NCBI GenBank assembly: GCA_902783395.1
Contig: CACZRA010000037.1
Location: 1-7,562 of the forward strand
From: an uncultured Lachnospiraceae bacterium
GTDB taxonomy: Bacteria; Bacillota; Clostridia; Lachnospirales; Lachnospiraceae
Direction: 5' to 3'
Length of the DNA: 7,562 bases
Shown here: piece by piece, positions 1 through 6,439 of the stretch
Layout: every line of letters starts with the position of its first letter
How positions within the stretch are numbered: position 1 is the first letter of the stretch
Notes under the pieces: model-generated
Told to the model about the DNA's origin: nothing
Databases searched by the model: none
What the model saw: the letters and a program-made list of their open reading frames with translations, nothing else
Position numbers and translations under genes: made by a program

Positions 1-38
1 CCGGGGAAGGAGAAGGGGCTCCCGGATAAGAGGTTTCA

Positions 39-143
39 GCTTCCGGTTACCGAGACAGGGGTATAAACAAGCTCTCCCGGGGTTATAGTGATAAGAGAAT
101 TTGTCATGTCCGTCAGGTCCTTTGCGATCTCTCCATACGAGGG
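39..143 (-). pseudogene. In-frame C-terminal remainder of the yigZ homologue after a TAA stop
   Basis: Reading on in the yigZ frame past the TAA gives 35 open codons before a TGA at 38-36. The translation begins PSYGEIAKDLTDMTN and includes ITPGELVY. It lines up with the end of E. coli YigZ, which has an AKLADFSRGSLQLL-type helix and strand in the same place. With this piece the protein would be 214 residues, the normal family length. That a single codon (179) separates the two parts without any frame change argues for a point nonsense mutation (CAA, AAA or GAA to TAA), not random downstream sequence. TAA, TAG and TGA all end other genes in the window, so a reassigned code is unlikely. Confidence 0.7.
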
Positions 144-680
144 TTACTGTGTGGCAAGGGTATAGGATACCTTATCGGTATATTCCGCCCCGAGCTTTGA
201 GACGCCCTTTGACCCGATATAGTGATCGATAGAGCCTGTAAAGGTGTAATCAAAAATAACGGAGAAATGCTGCATCAGTTCCATCCCGGAGATAACGGCA
301 TCATCTGCGGCTGCTTTTGCGGCATCGGTGTAGGCTCGTACGAGACCGCCCGTGCCCAGCAGTGTGCCGCCGAAATATCTCGTGACAACCATACAGACAT
401 CCTTCAGTCCGGCGCCGGTGAGTACCTCCAGTATAGGCGCACCTGCGGTTCCTGATGGTTCGCCGTCATCTGAAGAATGTACGATGTCTGGAGAGCCGTT
501 TTCTCCGCGGATGATATATGCGCTGCAATGATGCTTTGCGTCATGGTATTTCTTTTTTTCATCCTTAACAAGCGCCTCGGCTTCTTCTGCAGAGGACACA
601 GCCTGTATGATCCCTATGAACTTTGAACGTTTTACCTCAACGAGTGAACTCCCGGGTCTGATAACGGTTTTGTAATCCAT
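144..680 (-). CDS. yigZ: YigZ/IMPACT family protein, C-terminus cut by an in-frame stop
   Basis: This encodes a 178-residue member of the YigZ/YvyE (UPF0029, IMPACT) family, cytosolic proteins of poorly defined role linked to translation regulation. The N-terminal IMPACT domain spans about residues 15-125. It shows the family signatures: KRSKFIG at 18-24, HHCSAY at 50-55, DDGEPSGTAG at 71-80, and VVTRYFGGTLLGTGGLVRAY at 98-117. The C-terminal DUF1949-like ferredoxin fold begins near residue 135 and stops in what should be its last strand-helix-strand. Family members usually have about 200-215 residues. The TAA at 146-144 is followed in the same frame by 35 sensible codons (separate entry), so this is probably a recent nonsense mutation, a sequencing error, or a slightly shortened functional protein. 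An in-frame TAA upstream rules out a longer N-terminus. No Shine-Dalgarno sequence precedes the ATG, and a TATTAT box sits six bases before it. It is transcribed divergently from the neighbouring genes. Confidence 0.87.
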   Translation of the reverse strand: MDYKTVIRPGSSLVEVKRSKFIGIIQAVSSAEEAEALVKDEKKKYHDAKHHCSAYIIRGENGSPDIVHSSDDGEPSGTAGAPILEVLTGAGLKDVCMVVTRYFGGTLLGTGGLVRAYTDAAKAAADDAVISGMELMQHFSVIFDYTFTGSIDHYIGSKGVSKLGAEYTDKVSYTLATQ

Positions 681-686
681 GCATAG

Positions 687-692
687 ATAATA
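687..692 (-). promoter_or_regulatory. Putative extended -10 box of yigZ (possibly leaderless)
   Basis: Read on the minus strand, TGC-TATTAT forms an extended -10 element, with the hexamer at 692-687. Exactly six bases separate it from the ATG at 680, which would place the transcription start at or next to the A of the start codon. There is no purine-rich ribosome binding site. No good -35 box is visible 17 bases upstream, which an extended -10 can tolerate. The assignment rests on pattern only. Confidence 0.4.
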
Positions 693-734
693 GCATGAAC
701 AGGTGCTTTATGGGAATTGTCCAGTAATATGTGT

Positions 735-740
735 TATACT
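735..740 (+). promoter_or_regulatory. Extended -10 promoter upstream of the 31-residue ORF
   Basis: TGT-TATACT at 732-740 is a good extended -10 element, with the hexamer at 735-740. It would start transcription near 747, leaving a leader of roughly 28 bases before the ATG at 775, with an AGAGGG ribosome binding site in it. The -35 region around 712-717 is poor. This is the most plausible promoter for the small ORF, and it could also read on into the membrane protein gene. Confidence 0.5.
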
Positions 741-774
741 TAGCCCAGCCCAGATCAGAGAAGAGGGATACGGG

Positions 775-870
775 ATGAACAAGAATCTTAAGATGTTCCT
801 GCTGCTTGCGGGGATCGTTACGGTAGTCATATTTGAATTGTGGTTATGGCTGTTCGTTGTTACAAGGTGA
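775..870 (+). CDS. Small single-span membrane peptide, 31 residues
   Basis: ATG at 775 to TGA at 868-870 encodes 31 residues. The peptide begins MNKNLKMF and continues with an almost unbroken hydrophobic stretch at about residues 7-29 (FLLLAGIVTVV, then IFELWLWLFVV), ending in TR. This is a single transmembrane helix with a positively charged N-terminus and one buried Glu near residue 21. It has its own AGAGGG ribosome binding site seven bases upstream and an extended -10 box further up. These are the reasons for calling a gene this short. I do not recognise the family. Candidates are a small membrane-protein regulator, a type I toxin-like peptide, or a leader peptide for the following membrane protein gene 76 bases downstream. 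No antisense RNA gene typical of a type I toxin locus was identified. Confidence 0.5.
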   Translation: MNKNLKMFLLLAGIVTVVIFELWLWLFVVTR

Positions 871-912
871 AGGGGGAGCGCTGAAGACTGCGGCAGAAGC
901 CGGGGGCGTCCT

Positions 913-940
913 TTTGCATGTAAGCTTTTTATGTTAGAAT
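913..940 (+). promoter_or_regulatory. Extended -10 promoter abutting the membrane protein start codon
   Basis: TGT-TAGAAT at 932-940 is an extended -10 element (hexamer 935-940), with a TTTGCA-like -35 at 913-918 and a 16-base spacer. The hexamer ends six bases before the ATG at 947, so the predicted transcript starts at the start codon. The -10 hexamer itself contains the in-frame TAG stop at 935-937, which rules out a start further upstream. There is no ribosome binding site before the ATG. Confidence 0.5.
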
Positions 941-946
941 ATTTGC

Positions 947-2608
947 ATGTTTAACGGGGGAATCAATAAAAAACTTTTCGCGGCTGTCACTCTGACGGTT
1001 CTTTTTGCCGCATGTATGCCGCTGTTTACGACAAACTGCATCGGGGGACACGATATTGCCTATCATCTGCTCAGGATCGAGGCACTTAAGACAGGCATTA
1101 TGTCCGGAAAACCGTTCCTTCGGATCAACATGCTTTTTTTCGGGGGAATGGGATATGCGTCGTCTTTATTCTACCCGGATCTTCTGCTGTATATTCCGGC
1201 ACTTCTCAGGGTATTCGGTGTCGGAATAAATCTTTCGTATCATCTGTTTATCGCAATATGCATAATCCTGGGTTTTGCTTCGTGTTTTTATTGCGCAAGG
1301 CACGTTTCAAAGAGTGATTACGCCGCGCTTATAACTGCGGTCATTTTCACGCTTTATCAATACCATATCTATGATATATACGAAAGAGGAGCGGCAGGGG
1401 AGTTTACCGCCGTTATTTTTGTTCCATTAGTTATAGCAGGGATTTACGATTTTATGTATGAGGGATTCCGTCATCCCGGTTTTTTATTTGCCGGCATGGC
1501 CGGAGTGCTGCTGTGTCATACCATCACTGCCGTGATATGTGCCGTGCTGTGTCTGGCTGCTGTCATAGCCGATATCAGGGGGATAAGGAACGAGCCGCAA
1601 AAACTGCTGAAGCTTTTATTGACAGCGCTGCTTGTGCTCGGGATCACGGCTTTCTACTGGATGGGTGTTCTGGAGATGCTCTCTACAGGTGATTTCGGTA
1701 ATGATTTTTCGTTCGATGCGGCGTATGAGGCTGCAAAGCTCTGGGAAGTGCCGTATAACGAATATAACAGGATGGGTGCGGCAATATTCATACTTCTTCT
1801 GCCGGGGCTTGTAATAAAAGAAAAGGAAAGATTCGCGAACCTTTGTGCCGTGTCGGGTATGGTGATATCTGTCTGCGCGACAGGAATATTTCCATGGGAA
1901 AGACTTAAGGGAGTGCTAGGTTTTTTTCAGTTTCCGTGGAGATTTTTCGTTGTGACGGGACCGCTGCTTGCTTTCGCGGAGGGGCTGTATCTGTCAAAGG
2001 CTGCGGAAGAGGACGGTGAAGGAGGCGTTCCTGTCGGATCCGGATACAGATCGCGGATGCTGCTCATAGGAGTGACAGCGGTAATGCTTGTATCGGCCGT
2101 CGGTAACCTTCAAAATGTGTCACAGGAATACTATTCATATTCGGATGATTATTTTAATTATCTGCCGTTTACGGCGGAGGTCATAGGAGGCGAATGGCTT
2201 CCGAAGGCTGCATCGGACAGAGAGGCGCTGATCGGGCGGTCGGACAAGGCTTTTACAGATAAAGGCGTCGAAGCAGCTGTCAGAAGGTTTAAGAACGAGC
2301 TTACGGCAGAAGATATCCCGGAAGGTACGCAATATGTGGATGTACCGTTTGTATATTACAAAGGGTATGCTGCAGTCGATCCCGAGACAAATTCCGCTCT
2401 TGCTCTTTCGGGCGAAGGAGAGAACGGCACGGTCAGGATCCATACTGACGGATCACGGGCGGTCAGGGTTTATTATAAGGGAACGGCATTGCAGCATATA
2501 GGAAGCGCGTTGTCATTAGGGACACTTATCGGGATCCTGATATATCTATTGATAAAGAAAAAACGTAAATCCATTGAGAAACCAAGTGGCGAAGGAGGTG
2601 CAGCATGA
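947..2608 (+). CDS. Polytopic membrane protein, 6-pyruvoyl-tetrahydropterin synthase-related (GT-C-like)
   Basis: This 553-residue integral membrane protein resembles the 'PTPS-related' domain family (misnamed in databases), whose architecture recalls GT-C glycosyltransferases that use lipid-linked sugars. About 11-12 hydrophobic spans are visible: roughly 10-29, 76-92, 98-117, 125-140, 154-170, 177-207, 218-240, 276-291, 296-313, 332-350, 370-388 and 518-537. Family-like features are GHDIAYHLLRIEAL at 34-47 in the first loop (Asp36 could be the catalytic-type acidic residue), GYASSLFYPDLLLYIPALL at 69-87, FQFPWRF at 327-333 and GGEWLP at 414-419. A soluble region of about 130 residues (390-515) precedes the last span, which ends in KKKRK. 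No donor or acceptor can be named; a role in cell-envelope glycosylation is inference. The start has no ribosome binding site and may be leaderless. The final bases overlap the rhaD start (ATGA). Confidence 0.85.
   Translation: MFNGGINKKLFAAVTLTVLFAACMPLFTTNCIGGHDIAYHLLRIEALKTGIMSGKPFLRINMLFFGGMGYASSLFYPDLLLYIPALLRVFGVGINLSYHLFIAICIILGFASCFYCARHVSKSDYAALITAVIFTLYQYHIYDIYERGAAGEFTAVIFVPLVIAGIYDFMYEGFRHPGFLFAGMAGVLLCHTITAVICAVLCLAAVIADIRGIRNEPQKLLKLLLTALLVLGITAFYWMGVLEMLSTGDFGNDFSFDAAYEAAKLWEVPYNEYNRMGAAIFILLLPGLVIKEKERFANLCAVSGMVISVCATGIFPWERLKGVLGFFQFPWRFFVVTGPLLAFAEGLYLSKAAEEDGEGGVPVGSGYRSRMLLIGVTAVMLVSAVGNLQNVSQEYYSYSDDYFNYLPFTAEVIGGEWLPKAASDREALIGRSDKAFTDKGVEAAVRRFKNELTAEDIPEGTQYVDVPFVYYKGYAAVDPETNSALALSGEGENGTVRIHTDGSRAVRVYYKGTALQHIGSALSLGTLIGILIYLLIKKKRKSIEKPSGEGGAA
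2592..2598 (+). promoter_or_regulatory. rhaD ribosome binding site inside the upstream gene
   Basis: AAGGAGG lies six bases before the ATG at 2605, within the last codons of the membrane protein gene. It fixes the first Met as the rhaD start over the Met at residue 6. With the four-base ATGA overlap it suggests translational coupling. Confidence 0.85.
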
Positions 2609-3462
2609 AGGTACTGGATATGAATTTTGTACAGGGATTTATTCGGATGGCGGATGACGGGTTCCGTATGGGATGGCATGAGAGAAACGGAGGAAATCTG
2701 TCATACCGTATCAGACCGGAGGAGATAGAGCTGATTGCTCCGAGGCTGAGACAGGACGGTGAATGGACCCCCATAGGCGCAAAGGTGAAGGAGCTGTCGG
2801 GAGAGCATTTCCTCGTTACGGGCAGCGGAAAGTTCTTTCGTGATATAAAGGATGATCCTGAGGCGACACTTGCCATCATCGGACTGGATGATAAGGGAGA
2901 GAATTACAGGATAGAATGGGGACTTGTGGAGGGCGGAAGACCCACGAGTGAGCTTCCGTCACATCTTATGAACCATGAAGTAAAAAAACGTACAACGGAA
3001 GGAAGGTACAGGGTCATCTATCATGCGCATCCTGCAAATATAATTGCCCTTACCTTCATCCTTCCTCTAAATGATGAGGTTTTTACAAGGGAGCTTTGGG
3101 AGATGGCGACCGAGTGTCCGGTTGTATTCCCCGACGGAGTGGGAGTTGTCGGCTGGATGGTCCCCGGGGGAGAAGAGATAGCCGTGGCTACAAGCAGACT
3201 TATGGAGAAGTATGATGCAGCAATCTGGGCTCATCACGGGATCTTCTGCGCGGGTGAGGGTGCACACACGACCTTCGGCCTTATGCATACAATAGAAAAA
3301 TCCGCGGAGATCCTGGTCAAGGTGCTGTCCATGTCTAACGGAAAAAGACAGACTATAGAGCCCGATGAATTCAGAGAGCTTGCAAAGGCCTTTAATGTGG
3401 AGCTTCCCGAGAGATTCCTTTATGAAAAGAAGACAAAGGCGATTTCCGAAACGGAGGAATAG
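2605..3462 (+). CDS. rhaD: Rhamnulose-1-phosphate aldolase
   Basis: This zinc-dependent class II aldolase cleaves L-rhamnulose 1-phosphate to dihydroxyacetone phosphate and L-lactaldehyde in the cytosol. The 285-residue protein can be followed against E. coli RhaD (274 residues) along almost its whole length: WHERNGGNL at 24-32 and TGSGKFFRD at 72-80 (phosphate-binding loops), TSELPSH at 114-120 with the catalytic Glu116, HAHPAN at 140-145 (zinc ligands His140 and His142), TECPVVFPDGVG at 169-180, and AHHGIF at 209-214 with the third zinc ligand His211. An extra stretch of about ten charged residues closes the C-terminus. The gene begins within the stop of the membrane protein gene, so some of its transcription and translation may depend on that gene. 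A 120-base gap with its own promoter separates it from rhaB. All catalytic residues are present and the enzyme should be active. Confidence 0.96.
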   Translation: MKVLDMNFVQGFIRMADDGFRMGWHERNGGNLSYRIRPEEIELIAPRLRQDGEWTPIGAKVKELSGEHFLVTGSGKFFRDIKDDPEATLAIIGLDDKGENYRIEWGLVEGGRPTSELPSHLMNHEVKKRTTEGRYRVIYHAHPANIIALTFILPLNDEVFTRELWEMATECPVVFPDGVGVVGWMVPGGEEIAVATSRLMEKYDAAIWAHHGIFCAGEGAHTTFGLMHTIEKSAEILVKVLSMSNGKRQTIEPDEFRELAKAFNVELPERFLYEKKTKAISETEE

Positions 3463-3496
3463 AAAAATAAAGACGAGTTTTTAAAAGATTTTACTC

Positions 3497-3525
3497 TTTA
3501 GCGTTTGCGGCTTCGTTTCTATAAT
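3497..3525 (+). promoter_or_regulatory. Putative rhaB promoter
   Basis: The 120-base gap between rhaD and rhaB holds a perfect TATAAT at 3520-3525. The best -35 at 17-base spacing is a weak TTTAGC at 3497-3502. The poor -35 would suit an activated or regulated promoter. Transcription would start near 3532, inside the palindrome described next, leaving a leader of about 50 bases to rhaB. It may drive rhaB, rhaA and the 92-residue gene up to the terminator at 6755. Confidence 0.55.
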
Positions 3526-3527
3526 TC

Positions 3528-3540
3528 TATCTGACAGATA
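3528..3540 (+). promoter_or_regulatory. Perfect 13-base palindrome at the rhaB transcription start (candidate operator)
   Basis: TATCTG-A-CAGATA is a perfect inverted repeat with six-base arms around a central A. It begins two bases after the -10 box and covers the predicted start site. This is the usual place for a repressor operator. No regulator gene lies in the window, so the protein that binds it is unknown. Confidence 0.5.
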
Positions 3541-3582
3541 TTTCTAAAGACGGATTTCGTTGGCCATAAGTCAGGAGGGTAT

Positions 3583-4989
3583 ATGAGCGGGTATTTTCTT
3601 GCGGTTGATATAGGGGCATCAAGCGGCAGACATATTCTTGGAACGATCGTAAACGGAAGGATAGAGCTTGAGGAGATATACCGTTTCGAAAACGGAATGG
3701 TACATGAGGGCCGGTCTTTGCTGTGGGATACCGGTCATTTGTTTTCCGAGATAGTGAACGGATTAAGAAAGTGCAGGGAAATCGGAAAGATACCTCAGAG
3801 CATGGGGATCGATACCTGGGGCGTTGATTATGTCCTTTTGGACCGTGACGGCAATATCAAGGGTAAAACCTACGGATACAGGGACCACAGAACCGAAGGA
3901 TACCCGGAAAAGATCTATGGGATCATACCGGAGGCGGAGCTTTACGCTCATACCGGAACACAGAAGCAGTCCTTCAATACGATCTTTCAGCTTTGTGCTC
4001 TTAAGGATAATGAGCCTGAAGTTCTGGATGAAGCCGATGCTTTGCTCATGATGCCTGATTATTTCGGATTCAGGCTTACCGGTGTAAAAAAACAGGAGTA
4101 TACCAATGCTACGACGACCGGTCTTGTAAATGCAAGGACGAACGATTGGGATAAAGAGATAATAAACAGGCTGGGACTTCCCGAAAGAATATTCCTTGAT
4201 CCGGTGATGCCGGGAGCGAAGCTTGGTAATCTGAGCCCGGAGATAAGAGAAGAGGTCGGCTTTGATCTTGATGTAATGATTACAGGAAGTCATGATACGG
4301 CATCAGCTGTCATGGCCGTGCCGTCAACTGCTGAAGATACTCTGTATATCAGCTCCGGAACCTGGTCGCTGATGGGAGTCGAGAATCCGGCTGCTGTAAC
4401 GGATGATGCAGCCAGAAAGGCAAACTTTACAAACGAGGGCGGATATGACCTCAGGTACAGGTTCCTGAAAAACATAATGGGACTTTGGATGATCCAGCAG
4501 GTACGGCATGAGATGGATGACAGATATTCATTTGCCGAACTCTGCGATATGGCTGAGGAAGAAAAATCATTTTCGTCGAGGGTAGAGGCAAATGATCCCA
4601 GATTTTTATCTCCCAACAATATGCAGGAAGAGATAAAAAAGGCACTCAGGGAAAGCGGACAGCAGGAGCCTGAAAATACCGGACAGATGGCAGCGGTCAT
4701 ATATCAAAGCCTGGCGGAAGCTTATTCACAGACGTTGGGCGAGATAGAGAGTATCACGGGCAGGCATTACGATGCGGTGAATATTATAGGAGGAGGTTCC
4801 AAGGCTTCATATCTGAACCGGCTTACGGCGAATGCCTGCAAAAGAAAGGTGATAGCCGGACCGGATGAAGGAACCTCTATAGGTAACCTGATGTGTCAGA
4901 TGATAAGTGCCGGTGTTTTCAAAGGATTGAGAGAAGCCAGACAGGCTGTGGCGGATTCTTTTGATATAAAGACCTTTATTCCGGAATAA
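3583..4989 (+). CDS. rhaB: Rhamnulokinase
   Basis: This sugar kinase of the FGGY/ASKHA fold transfers phosphate from ATP to C1 of L-rhamnulose in the cytosol. At 468 residues it is slightly shorter than E. coli RhaB (489) and matches it throughout: VDIGASSGR at 8-16 (phosphate 1 loop), GIDTWGVD at 75-82, QSFNTIFQL at 129-137, MPDYFGFRLTG at 157-167, EYTNATTTGLVN at 172-183 (substrate side), GSHDTASAV at 235-243 with the catalytic-base Asp238, SSGTWSLMG at 257-265 (phosphate 2), NEGG at 284-287, KNIMGLW at 296-302 and IIGGGSK at 401-407 (adenosine motif). The ATG follows an AGGAGGG site with a short spacer. It is preceded by its own promoter and palindrome, and 70 bases separate it from rhaA. 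The intact motifs indicate an active enzyme. Confidence 0.96.
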   Translation: MSGYFLAVDIGASSGRHILGTIVNGRIELEEIYRFENGMVHEGRSLLWDTGHLFSEIVNGLRKCREIGKIPQSMGIDTWGVDYVLLDRDGNIKGKTYGYRDHRTEGYPEKIYGIIPEAELYAHTGTQKQSFNTIFQLCALKDNEPEVLDEADALLMMPDYFGFRLTGVKKQEYTNATTTGLVNARTNDWDKEIINRLGLPERIFLDPVMPGAKLGNLSPEIREEVGFDLDVMITGSHDTASAVMAVPSTAEDTLYISSGTWSLMGVENPAAVTDDAARKANFTNEGGYDLRYRFLKNIMGLWMIQQVRHEMDDRYSFAELCDMAEEEKSFSSRVEANDPRFLSPNNMQEEIKKALRESGQQEPENTGQMAAVIYQSLAEAYSQTLGEIESITGRHYDAVNIIGGGSKASYLNRLTANACKRKVIAGPDEGTSIGNLMCQMISAGVFKGLREARQAVADSFDIKTFIPE

Positions 4990-5044
4990 GAAGGATCCGG
5001 ATACAGATGATCACAGGACAGCAGTTTAGCAGTAACCATTAGAC

Positions 5045-5050
5045 AGGAGG
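5045..5050 (+). promoter_or_regulatory. rhaA ribosome binding site that fixes the long N-terminus
   Basis: AGGAGG followed by GGG lies nine bases before the ATG at 5060. There is no other in-frame Met until residue 53, already inside the conserved enzyme. The extra N-terminal segment of RhaA is therefore very likely translated and not a start-site artefact. Confidence 0.85.
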
Positions 5051-5059
5051 GGGATTGAA

Positions 5060-6412
5060 ATGGCAGAGACAAAAGATTTAAACTCATGGATCGAAGAGAC
5101 AGCTGAGGCAGCGATCGACGTGCTGGGAGGAGCGGCGGAAACACTTTATTCAAAGGCAAGATATGAGTCTGCTAAGGCGATTTACGCAAAGATCGGAGTC
5201 AGCACAGAGGAAGCGATGAACAAGCTTAAAGAGGTTCCCGTCTCACTTCATTGCTGGCAGGGAGATGATGTAAGGGGGTTTGATACGGATCCGTCAAAGC
5301 CGCTTACCGGCGGGATACAGACAACCGGAAATTATCCCGGCCGCGCCCGTACGCCGGAGGAACTCATGGCTGACTATGAAAAGGTTTTATCCCTCTGTCC
5401 CGGGAAAAAGAAGCTGAACCTTCATGCGAGTTACGCGATTTTCGAAGAGGATGGATTTGTCGACCGTGATAAGCTGGAGCCCAGACATTTTGAGAAATGG
5501 GTTGATTTTGCAAAAAAGCATAATATAGGACTTGATTTCAATCCTACTTTCTTCTCCCATCCCAATATGAAGGACGGACTTACTCTTTCAAGCCCGGATG
5601 AAGAGAACAGGAAATTCTGGATAGATCACGGCAGGGCATGTGTGAGGATAGCGGAATATTTTGCGAAGGAAACCGGTATCCCCTGTGTGATGAATATTTG
5701 GATAGGTGACGGATATAAAGATATACCCGCTGACCGTATGGGACCGCGGGAAAGATACAAGGATTCCATAGAGCAGATAATTAGTGAGCCTCATGACCCC
5801 AAGCTCGTAAAGATAACCGTAGAGTCAAAGGTTTTTGGTATAGGAGTTGAAAGCTATACCGCAGGTTCGGCAGAATTCACATTACTGTTTGCGGCTACAC
5901 ATCCCGGTATCCTGCCGCTTATGGATAACGGACATTATCATCCTACCGAGGTCGTATCTGATAAGATATCTTCGCTTCTCTGCTATTTTGATGAGATAGC
6001 CCTTCATATTACAAGGCCTGTCAGATGGGATTCGGATCATGTAGTCCTGCTTGATGATGAGACACGGGAGATCGCAAAGGAGATCGTGCGTAACCGAGAC
6101 AGCCTCAGCAGGGTAAACATAGCCCTTGATTATTTCGACGCGAGTATAAACCGGATAGCTGCCTGGACCGTAGGATTCCGTTCGCTTCAGAAGGCGCTGC
6201 TCATGGCACTCTGTACGCCTAATGAGGAGCTCAGGGAGCTGCAGGATACAAATCAGCTGACAAAGCTCATGGCCAGGCAGGAGGAGATAAAGATCTACCC
6301 CTTCGGAGACGTCTGGGAGGAGTATCTTGAAAGATGCGGAGCTCCGAGTGAAACGGTATGGTTTGAAGAGGTTGAAAAATATGAGAAAGACATTCTTTCT
6401 AAAAGGGTGTAA
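5060..6412 (+). CDS. rhaA: L-rhamnose isomerase with N-terminal extension
   Basis: This metal-dependent TIM-barrel enzyme interconverts L-rhamnose and L-rhamnulose, the first pathway step. At 450 residues it is about 30 longer than E. coli RhaA (419). Matching landmarks are PVSLHCWQGDD at 60-70, GGIQTTGNYPG at 84-94, LDFNPTFFSHP at 158-168, FWIDH at 186-190, VMNIWIGDG at 210-218, VESKVFGIG at 254-262, DNGHYHPTEV at 289-298, RPVRWDSDHVVLLDDE at 319-334 and LDYFDASINRIAAW at 356-369. Probable metal and catalytic residues are Glu255, Asp289, His292, His316, Asp324, Asp326 and Asp357, all present. Residues 1-26 have no counterpart in E. coli RhaA. They include an amphipathic stretch (Leu7, Trp10, Ile11, Ala18, Ile19, Leu22) followed by GGAA. 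The ribosome binding site supports this long start. The gene lies 70 bases after rhaB and 27 bases before the small 92-residue gene, in one apparent operon. Confidence 0.96.
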   Translation: MAETKDLNSWIEETAEAAIDVLGGAAETLYSKARYESAKAIYAKIGVSTEEAMNKLKEVPVSLHCWQGDDVRGFDTDPSKPLTGGIQTTGNYPGRARTPEELMADYEKVLSLCPGKKKLNLHASYAIFEEDGFVDRDKLEPRHFEKWVDFAKKHNIGLDFNPTFFSHPNMKDGLTLSSPDEENRKFWIDHGRACVRIAEYFAKETGIPCVMNIWIGDGYKDIPADRMGPRERYKDSIEQIISEPHDPKLVKITVESKVFGIGVESYTAGSAEFTLLFAATHPGILPLMDNGHYHPTEVVSDKISSLLCYFDEIALHITRPVRWDSDHVVLLDDETREIAKEIVRNRDSLSRVNIALDYFDASINRIAAWTVGFRSLQKALLMALCTPNEELRELQDTNQLTKLMARQEEIKIYPFGDVWEEYLERCGAPSETVWFEEVEKYEKDILSKRV

Positions 6413-6439
6413 AATATCCGGTAAAGGAGGAATAGATTA

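Noticed and set aside
1..25. CCGGG...CCCGG inverted repeat at the window edge as a terminator for yigZ
   Set aside because: Only five pairs, a 15-base loop and no T-tract in the minus-strand direction.
144..146. Alternative genetic code or recoding at the yigZ TAA
   Set aside because: TAA also properly terminates rhaB, rhaA and the 92-residue gene, so general reassignment is excluded. No recoding signal was recognised.
222..455. 77-codon plus-strand ORF opposite yigZ
   Set aside because: It lies antisense inside a clearly conserved coding frame and has no ribosome binding site or recognisable motif.
885..915. CGGC-AGAA-GCCG hairpin after the 31-residue ORF as a terminator
   Set aside because: Four-base stem and only a short CCTTTT several bases later. 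Not convincing.
3468..3500. Possible terminator between rhaD and rhaB (TAAAGacGAGT paired with ACTCTTTA)
   Set aside because: The dyad is AT-rich with a bulge, has a 14-base loop, and is not followed by a T-run. Too weak to call.
3763..4293. 176-codon minus-strand ORF inside rhaB
   Set aside because: The plus strand here encodes conserved rhamnulokinase motifs. The reverse frame has no recognisable protein features and is a shadow ORF.
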